A stretch of 64,000 bases of DNA, taken from contig NZ_CP047897.1 in assembly GCF_009913235.1 (NCBI RefSeq), forward strand, positions 3,099,001 through 3,163,000, read 5' to 3'. Made by a program: the position numbers and the translations under genes. The stretch comes from Nibribacter ruber (GTDB lineage: Bacteria > Bacteroidota > Bacteroidia > Cytophagales > Hymenobacteraceae). This document shows positions 59,159-64,000 of the stretch, piece after piece; positions within the stretch are counted from its first letter, which is position 1, and each line of letters begins with the position of its first letter. A model generated the notes under the pieces. The model saw only the letters and a list, made by a program, of their open reading frames with translations. It ran no database searches and had not been told where the DNA came from.

Positions 59159-59654
59159 GCAGATTCTCCCCTTGAGGGGAGCGCAGAGGGGTGTCTACAC
59201 AGGAGAGTCACTTTTGTCTTTCTTTGTAATCCTTAATCCAATGATAGATCTCCTGCATCACGTAGGCCATCCTTCTTTTCACGTCTATATTTTCAATTCT
59301 TAGGACGGTCACGCCATAGGATTTCAATTCTTGGTCCCTGTGTGCGTCATAATCCGCCTTGTGGTCGTGGCTATCGGGGTCCACTTCAATAGCCAATCGC
59401 AGTTCGTGGTTGTAAAAATCCACGATGTAATTCAGCATCGGTACTTGTCGGTGGAACTGGTATACCAGCTTCCTGTCTTTGATTTCCTCCCAGAGTAGGA
59501 TTTCTGCCAGCGTGCTGTTTTTGCGCAACTGCCTAGCTTTCTCCTTAAGATCTGGTCGGTAAGGGATTATCCGGTTGAGCATAAATGCCTTTTACGGAAT
59601 GCGTGCCCGCAGGTGTAGACACCCCTCTGCGCTCCCCTCAAGGGGAGAGTCTGC
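59159..59654. mobile_element. Candidate minimal mobile unit: DUF559 gene inside 42-bp inverted R2 repeats
   Basis: Left end 59159-59200 (GCAGATTCTCCCCTTGAGGG and on to GTGTCTACAC) and right end 59613-59654 are inverted copies identical at 41 of 42 positions. They tightly enclose one gene: 7 bp after its stop codon on one side and 30 bp before its start on the other. The flanks CTACCCGC and GCCCGTAG give no unambiguous target duplication. The same ends exist without a gene at 43260-43447. Confidence 0.6.
59208..59582 (-). CDS. DUF559 (Vsr/MTES_1575-like) endonuclease-domain protein
   Basis: 124 aa, single domain with a PD-(D/E)xK-type core related to very-short-patch-repair endonucleases. NSTLAEILLWEEIKDRKLVY begins the family signature. 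The core shows FHRQVPMLNYIVDFYNHELR (first acidic residue in IVDFY), then LAIEVDPDSHDHKADYDAHR with the E-x-D pair; most relatives have EIDG-x-SH, so DPDSH is a small variation. Then LKSYGVTVLRIENIDV. Family roles are little studied; a DNA nicking or cutting activity is inferred. Enclosed by R2 inverted repeats. Confidence 0.88.
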   Translation of the reverse strand: MLNRIIPYRPDLKEKARQLRKNSTLAEILLWEEIKDRKLVYQFHRQVPMLNYIVDFYNHELRLAIEVDPDSHDHKADYDAHRDQELKSYGVTVLRIENIDVKRRMAYVMQEIYHWIKDYKERQK

Positions 59655-59704
59655 CCGTAGTAAGCTCATTGCTTGAGACTTCAGCAAATCAGGTAGAAAT
59701 CTAT

Positions 59705-60934
59705 TTACCGCTTAGCACTTGCCACCATTCCCTTATTAGGAGTTGTGGCGCTATCAGTTGTGGCTGGGTACAAGAACCCTCTAATGTCCTTCAGATAGCT
59801 TAGGCTTCCGTTGGGCAGATTGCTGAGTACGATAAGGGCGCTGTGGTCTTTGGGGTTGCGTAAAATATAGGTAGAGTAGCCGTGCCACAGTCCGCCGTGG
59901 TAGACGGCAGTGTCTCCATTCTCCAATGGCTTTATGCGCCACCCGAAACCGTAATCCTCATGCTGCTTCTTCTTGAGCCAAGTGCCAGTAAAGGCTTCTT
60001 TCAGGGTTGCGGGGCTTACTAGTTTGTCTGTGTAGAGCGCCTGGTCCCATTTATACAGGTCCTCAACGGTAGAGAAAACGCCTTTGTCGCCTAGGACGGT
60101 GTCCAGGTAGTCGGTGGTGCGTTTCTGGCGGTAGCGGGTGTGGCCGGTGGCTACTTTGCCCGTGAGCACCGCCATGTTGGGGCTGTACGTGAAGGAACCG
60201 GTCATGTCCAGGGGCTTGAAAATGCGCTTCTGCACAAACTCCGCGAAGGGCATCTCGCTTACCTGCTCCACAATAGAGGCCAATAGGCTGTAACCGGTAT
60301 TGCTGTAATTGAAGCGCGTATTGGGTTTGAGGTACGTATGTGGCTTGTATTGGGCCATTAAGTTCAAGACGTCTTTGTTGGTGATAGGCACCTGGCGGTT
60401 AGGCCACAGTTCATCACTGAAATACGTGTAATTGGGCAGGCCCGACCGGTGGGTGAGGAGCATCCTGATGGTGATGCCGTGGTACGGAAAGTCTGGAATG
60501 TACTGCTGCACGCTGTCTTCATAGCTCAGCTTGCCTTCTTCCTTGAGCATCATGATGGACATGGCCGTGAACTGCTTGGACACCGAGGCCAGCTGAAAAG
60601 CGGTTTTGAGGGTGAGCGTGTCTCGCTTGTAGAAATCAGCGTACCCGAAGGCGCCTTTGTAGACCACCTGGTCGTATTTGGTTACCAGCACCGTGCCGTT
60701 GAAGCCCCGGCGCTTATGGAAATACTTGAACACCGAGTCTAAATGGTGGCTCAGCTTCTGCACGCTGTCGGCCGTGAACGAGGCCGGAACCGGCACCGTT
60801 TGCCGTACTTCCTTCTTTCCCCACAATGAAAACCGCTTCGTTTCTCCTTTCTCCTGACAGGAAAAAAGAAAAACACAGCCTATCACCGCTACAAGGCCTT
60901 TCAGCCGAAGATTCTGTTCTCTCAAAAATGCCAT
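59705..60934 (-). CDS. Serine hydrolase, class C beta-lactamase-like lipoprotein
   Basis: 409 aa; lipobox CVFLFSCQEK gives a lipid-anchored envelope enzyme. The active-site motif Ser-xx-Lys is in QLASVSKQFTAMSIMMLKE, Tyr-Ser-Asn in TRFNYSNTGYSLLASI, and the third motif HGG in AVYHGGLWHGYSTYI. Such penicillin-recognising enzymes are D-aminopeptidases, esterases or carboxypeptidases more often than true resistance enzymes. Same superfamily as the C-terminal half of the GH3 fusion. Confidence 0.9.
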   Translation of the reverse strand: MAFLREQNLRLKGLVAVIGCVFLFSCQEKGETKRFSLWGKKEVRQTVPVPASFTADSVQKLSHHLDSVFKYFHKRRGFNGTVLVTKYDQVVYKGAFGYADFYKRDTLTLKTAFQLASVSKQFTAMSIMMLKEEGKLSYEDSVQQYIPDFPYHGITIRMLLTHRSGLPNYTYFSDELWPNRQVPITNKDVLNLMAQYKPHTYLKPNTRFNYSNTGYSLLASIVEQVSEMPFAEFVQKRIFKPLDMTGSFTYSPNMAVLTGKVATGHTRYRQKRTTDYLDTVLGDKGVFSTVEDLYKWDQALYTDKLVSPATLKEAFTGTWLKKKQHEDYGFGWRIKPLENGDTAVYHGGLWHGYSTYILRNPKDHSALIVLSNLPNGSLSYLKDIRGFLYPATTDSATTPNKGMVASAKR

Positions 60935-61089
60935 ATCTGCTACTACCTACAAGAAACCGATTCTAAAGATAAGAAGGTTGTTTCTGTTTATAAAAGGAAG
61001 TTTTCGCCTAACTGTATATCCAATTGCTAAATATAGTCTACCTGATTTTTAGTATCCCACCTTGAGGCTTCCCTTGGAATGGGCTTTTA

Positions 61090-62691
61090 TTACTCGCCTA
61101 GCCAGGATTGTAAGATAACTTTCTGTTGGGCGGTAGGGTTTTCTAGGTGGGTAATTTTATACTGTAGAGCCTGCTTGCCTTCTCCTGGTTTGGTTTCCAG
61201 TTTCAAGCCTGCGTAGCCCAGATAAGTGGCATAGTCTAGTTCTTTGGTGGTGTAGACGTACTCAAATAGAGAGGCTAGTGATTTGCCGGCTATGGTCTCA
61301 CAGGTCTGCTGAAACTCGGCGTCTGTGAACCCGCGTCCTGCTTTTTTGTAGTACTGCCAGTAGAGCTGACGCATGACATCGTCTAAAGACTTCTTGTTCT
61401 GAGTGGCATGGCGAATCTCAAAATCAAGCAATAAACCAACCAACGGGCCTTTGTCATAGTAAGAGATGGCTTTGTTTGGGTCTTCGCCCTGCGTACCAAA
61501 GGGGCCGTCCTTCCAGGTGTTGTAGCTGGCCTGCACTAGAGACTGGTGCCGTTTGCCGGGGTTGTTTTCTACGGCGTTAAGCTTGGCGTTGAAATTAGAT
61601 AGAAGCGTTTCTGCGTCTGCCAAGCCCGCTCTTTTTACAATGAGGTTGTCATAGTACACCGTTAACCCCTCGTTCACCCAAAGCAAGTTGGTTTTGCTCC
61701 CTTGGTCATAATCAAATGGCCCCAACTCCAGCGGCCTGATGCGTTTGGCGTTGTAATGATGAAAATATTCATGCGCCAGGAAGTTCATCATGCGGTTGGT
61801 ACTAGCCGCGGTAGTGAGAGACTTTCCATTAAAGCTAACCGTGGTGTTGTTTAAGTGCTCAATACCGCCTTGCCCCGGCCCGATGCCTATAAACGTGTAC
61901 TGCTTGAAAGGAATGTCTCCTATCACGGCGACGGCGGCCTCTACTACTTTCTTGAGTTTGCCCATGAAAGCCACTTTGTCAAACTCGCCCATTTGGTAGC
62001 CAATGAACCGATGCTCCACGCCCCCCACTTTAAAAGAAGGCAGCTCTTCTAAATTGCCCATCAAAATGGGGCAATCATAGAGGATGTCAAAATCTGGGGC
62101 AGTAAATTCAGTGGCCTTGCCCACGACGGGTTCTAAGCCCGTGACCAGGTTCTTCCAAGCGGCGGGTTTTTGGAAAGAGACAGAAACCGGCGTGTTCAAC
62201 AGTCCATCCACATACAAGAAGCTGTTGCCGGGAATAAGGTACGCATGCGCGCTATCTACATAACTATTGGCTACAAACTGCTTAGAGGTTTTGATGTCAT
62301 AAGACAAGCGCAGGGGTTTGTTCTTCACGCCCGTCGCCCGCCAGGCATTGTCCGCAACCTTGGTTAAGGGAATGCTTCGGCCTTTCTCATCTTTAGCCAC
62401 CAAGTTCTCAATGCCCTTCGCATAATCCATGAGTTGGTAGTAGCCCGGCATCCAGTTGGGCATTTTGAACAAGAGCGTGTCCTGCGGGAATTTGCCGGTA
62501 TTCAAATCTATATGGTAGGTGTGGGAGGCTGGCTTCGGGAATGATATCGTGTATTGGAATTGTGGAGTCTTTCCTTGGGCCTGAACAGCTTTTGGAGCAA
62601 GGAGCACGGCTACCAATAGCCCAAGCAGAATGCATCCGAAAGCAGTTGGTGTTTTGGAGAAGCGTAACGTTTTGGTAGAATAGTTTGCCAT
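61090..62691 (-). CDS. M61 family metallopeptidase (glycyl aminopeptidase-like)
   Basis: 533 aa, secreted (signal ending near AVQAQG). An N-terminal beta domain (SFPKPASHTYHIDLNTGKFP) precedes the gluzincin catalytic domain with HExxH in FLAHEYFHHYNAKRIRPLEL and the downstream Glu in LLWVNEGLTVYYDNLIVKR. The C-terminus (YATYLGYAGLKLETKPGEGK, then KVILQSWLGE) looks like only the start of the PDZ domain usual in M61 enzymes (about 600 aa), so this one is shorter. Confidence 0.9.
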   Translation of the reverse strand: MANYSTKTLRFSKTPTAFGCILLGLLVAVLLAPKAVQAQGKTPQFQYTISFPKPASHTYHIDLNTGKFPQDTLLFKMPNWMPGYYQLMDYAKGIENLVAKDEKGRSIPLTKVADNAWRATGVKNKPLRLSYDIKTSKQFVANSYVDSAHAYLIPGNSFLYVDGLLNTPVSVSFQKPAAWKNLVTGLEPVVGKATEFTAPDFDILYDCPILMGNLEELPSFKVGGVEHRFIGYQMGEFDKVAFMGKLKKVVEAAVAVIGDIPFKQYTFIGIGPGQGGIEHLNNTTVSFNGKSLTTAASTNRMMNFLAHEYFHHYNAKRIRPLELGPFDYDQGSKTNLLWVNEGLTVYYDNLIVKRAGLADAETLLSNFNAKLNAVENNPGKRHQSLVQASYNTWKDGPFGTQGEDPNKAISYYDKGPLVGLLLDFEIRHATQNKKSLDDVMRQLYWQYYKKAGRGFTDAEFQQTCETIAGKSLASLFEYVYTTKELDYATYLGYAGLKLETKPGEGKQALQYKITHLENPTAQQKVILQSWLGE

Positions 62692-62762
62692 AATATGGAG
62701 AACGGAGAAAGAACAGAGGTTAAACTAAGTAATAAATTTGATTAGCAGTAGACACCGGCTGC

Positions 62763-62800
62763 CGTTTTCAGCCCATTTCCACCAAAACACCCCAAAAACG
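62763..62800. repeat. R1 repeat, copy 29 (diverged)
   Basis: Left CGTTTTCAGCCCATTTCC, right CAAAACACCCCAAAAACG. Divergent gap. Confidence 0.85.
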
Positions 62801-62842
62801 CCTGCCTTTGTTTTCTCCCGGTAGAATCCAGAACTTTACCCC

Positions 62843-63592
62843 GTGAAATTCTTTCGTAAACTATTGGTCAAGGCGCTCGGGTTTGAGGGCTATCTGCGTC
62901 TGGTGAGCCGGATGTACATTATCATGGTGGGCTCGGGCAGAGGGCAGGCCAAGTATCCAGAGCTATTTTTCCTGCGCAGAATCATTCGGCCGGGGTATAC
63001 GTGCCTGGACATTGGCGCCAACCTGGGCTACTATTCTACTTTCTTGTCGAAGCTGGCCGGGCCTACTGGGCAGGTGCTGGCCGTGGAGCCGGTGCCTTTG
63101 TTTGGCAGAATCTGGCAAGACAATGTAAAGGCCAGCGGGGTGGACAACCTTACGTTGTTGCCGTTCGCCTTGGGCGGGGAAAACACCACTATTGAGATGG
63201 GTACGCCCCTGCGCGATGGGCTGGTACACCACGGCATGACCAAAATTGCCAGCAGTGCCCAGGAGCAATATGCCCAAACGTATGAGGTGGAGATGCGCGT
63301 GCCAGATGAACTGTTCGCAGACTTGGAACAACTCCATTTTATAAAGTGCGACGTGGAAGGCTATGAGCACCAAGTGTTTGCCCACCTGCAGGAAACTATA
63401 AAGAAGCACAAGCCGTTGATTCAGACAGAGCTCAATGGGGCAGAGAACCGCAAGAAAGTGGTGGAGATTTTAACCGGTTTAGGCTACGGCGTATACACGT
63501 TAAGCCCGCAACGCACGTTATCTGTCTGCGCGCCCTATGAGATTGACAGCTACCAGGGCGGTGACTTTTACTTTAAACCAAACAAACAGTAG
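62843..63592 (+). CDS. FkbM family methyltransferase
   Basis: 249 aa SAM-dependent O-methyltransferase. Motif I CLDIGANLGYYSTFLSKLAG, AVEPVPLFGRIWQDNVKASG as the acidic loop, and ALGGENTTIEMGTP, then HFIKCDVEGYEHQVFAHLQE typical of FkbM. GTG start at 62843 (KFFRKLLVKALGFEG). FkbM proteins often act on polysaccharide or glycolipid substrates; none is nearby. The next gene starts 2 bp after its stop. Confidence 0.9.
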   Translation: MKFFRKLLVKALGFEGYLRLVSRMYIIMVGSGRGQAKYPELFFLRRIIRPGYTCLDIGANLGYYSTFLSKLAGPTGQVLAVEPVPLFGRIWQDNVKASGVDNLTLLPFALGGENTTIEMGTPLRDGLVHHGMTKIASSAQEQYAQTYEVEMRVPDELFADLEQLHFIKCDVEGYEHQVFAHLQETIKKHKPLIQTELNGAENRKKVVEILTGLGYGVYTLSPQRTLSVCAPYEIDSYQGGDFYFKPNKQ

Positions 63593-63594
63593 AC

Positions 63595-63885
63595 TTGAAA
63601 ACCTTCCTTATATTTTTAGCCATTGGTTTTGCACTACGGTACCTTATGCCGTACATCATCAAGTTTGCGCTTAAACTATTTGTGCAGAAGCAAATGCGCA
63701 AGGCGCAGCAATTCACGTACCAAGGCCAGGCCCAGCAACAACGCGCCTATCAGGCCAACGGGCACAGCACGGCTTCTTCTAGCCCCGACGCCGGTAAAAT
63801 AAAGGTAGACTACGTGCCCGAAGAACAGCGCCAGAAGAAAGACTTCCCCGACGGGGAGTACGTGGATTATGAAGAAATAAAATAA
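63595..63885 (+). CDS. DUF4834 small membrane protein
   Basis: 96 aa. The N-terminal hydrophobic helix (TFLIFLAIGFALRYLMPYII) is followed by a basic stretch, a Gln-rich linker (YQGQAQQQRAYQ) and the conserved C-terminal KIKVDYVPEEQRQKKDFPDG then EYVDYEEIK. This pattern fits DUF4834, a Bacteroidota-specific family of unknown function. Start TTG 63595, two bases after the FkbM stop, so it is translationally close-coupled. A terminator follows. Confidence 0.82.
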   Translation: MKTFLIFLAIGFALRYLMPYIIKFALKLFVQKQMRKAQQFTYQGQAQQQRAYQANGHSTASSSPDAGKIKVDYVPEEQRQKKDFPDGEYVDYEEIK

Positions 63886-63899
63886 ACTGATTATCTTTC

Positions 63900-63931
63900 A
63901 AGCCCGATGCTCTCTGCATCGGGCTTTTTTC
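63900..63931 (+). terminator. Intrinsic terminator after the DUF4834 gene
   Basis: Arms AAGCCCGATGC / GCATCGGGCTT with a 5-base loop and TTTTTT. Confidence 0.9.
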
Positions 63932-63945
63932 TTCTATTAGACGCT

Positions 63946-64000
63946 ATGGCCTCTTCTTTACCGGCGAAATTCAACTTCAATCGCCATCTGTTGCCGCACC
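63946..64000 (+). CDS. Possible start of a gene cut by the window end
   Basis: ATG followed by 17 open codons, MASSLPAKFNFNRHLLPH. No domain can be judged and no strong RBS is present. Reported because it follows a terminator at a suitable distance. Confidence 0.35.
   Translation, partial: MASSLPAKFNFNRHLLPH

Overview
The window looks like chromosomal DNA of a Bacteroidota bacterium, most likely order Cytophagales, family Hymenobacteraceae (Rufibacter/Pontibacter-like). This assignment is inference. It rests on TAnnTTTG-type -7 promoter boxes upstream of many genes, a carbamoyl-phosphate synthase large chain without its C-terminal regulatory domain, many lipoproteins with short lipoboxes, a TonB-dependent receptor with a carboxypeptidase-like N-terminal domain, and roughly 50% GC. 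No rRNA, tRNA, CRISPR array, prophage or intact classical IS was seen.

Layout. 0-4.6 kb: housekeeping genes (3' part of glutamate dehydrogenase, psd, free-methionine sulfoxide reductase, ribD, prmC). 4.7-10.8 kb: a co-oriented nucleotide-sugar operon (hexapeptide N-acetyltransferase, TviB-type dehydrogenase, galE, rfbB, WbpP/TviC-type epimerase, rfbA), which supplies UDP-GalNAcA-type and dTDP-4-keto-6-deoxyglucose-type precursors but contains no glycosyltransferase. 10.9-16.4 kb: chrA, a 2OG-Fe(II) oxygenase, a histidine-rich lipoprotein, a DUF3616 protein and a carboxypeptidase-like-domain protein. 16.6-25 kb: a nonsense-interrupted small gene, then cell-wall genes (NagZ-like/beta-lactamase fusion, LD-carboxypeptidase, PBP4-type dacB, NlpC/P60). 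25-40 kb: GNAT, TonB receptor, M28 peptidase, AI-2E permease, RhlE-like helicase, small membrane and secreted proteins, HTTM and DCC proteins, AGCS symporter. 40-64 kb: carB, DinG-like helicase, a MarR/old-yellow-enzyme pair with visible operators, alpha/beta hydrolase, LTA-synthase-like sulfatase, lipoproteins, AraC regulator, pirin, LLM oxidoreductase, a DUF559 nuclease inside long inverted repeats, a serine hydrolase, an M61 peptidase, an FkbM methyltransferase and a DUF4834 protein.

The outstanding feature is in the intergenic DNA. A 38-bp palindrome (here R1; arms CGTTTTTGGCCTGTTTTC and its complement) occurs in at least 29 clear and 5 decayed copies, about one per 1.9 kb. In this window full copies lie only between genes, usually one per intergenic region and whatever the orientation of the flanking genes (convergent, co-directional or divergent). 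Three further families share the gaps. R2 is about 40 bp with a CTCCCC-TTGA-GGGGAG hairpin; one inverted pair of R2, 41/42 identical, encloses a DUF559 endonuclease gene. R3 is a MITE-like element with 25-bp inverted termini. R4 is a dispersed sequence of about 52 bp. The two leading candidates for something undescribed are R1 as a genome-wide signal (uptake/terminator-like or architectural) and the R2-DUF559 unit as a minimal mobile element.
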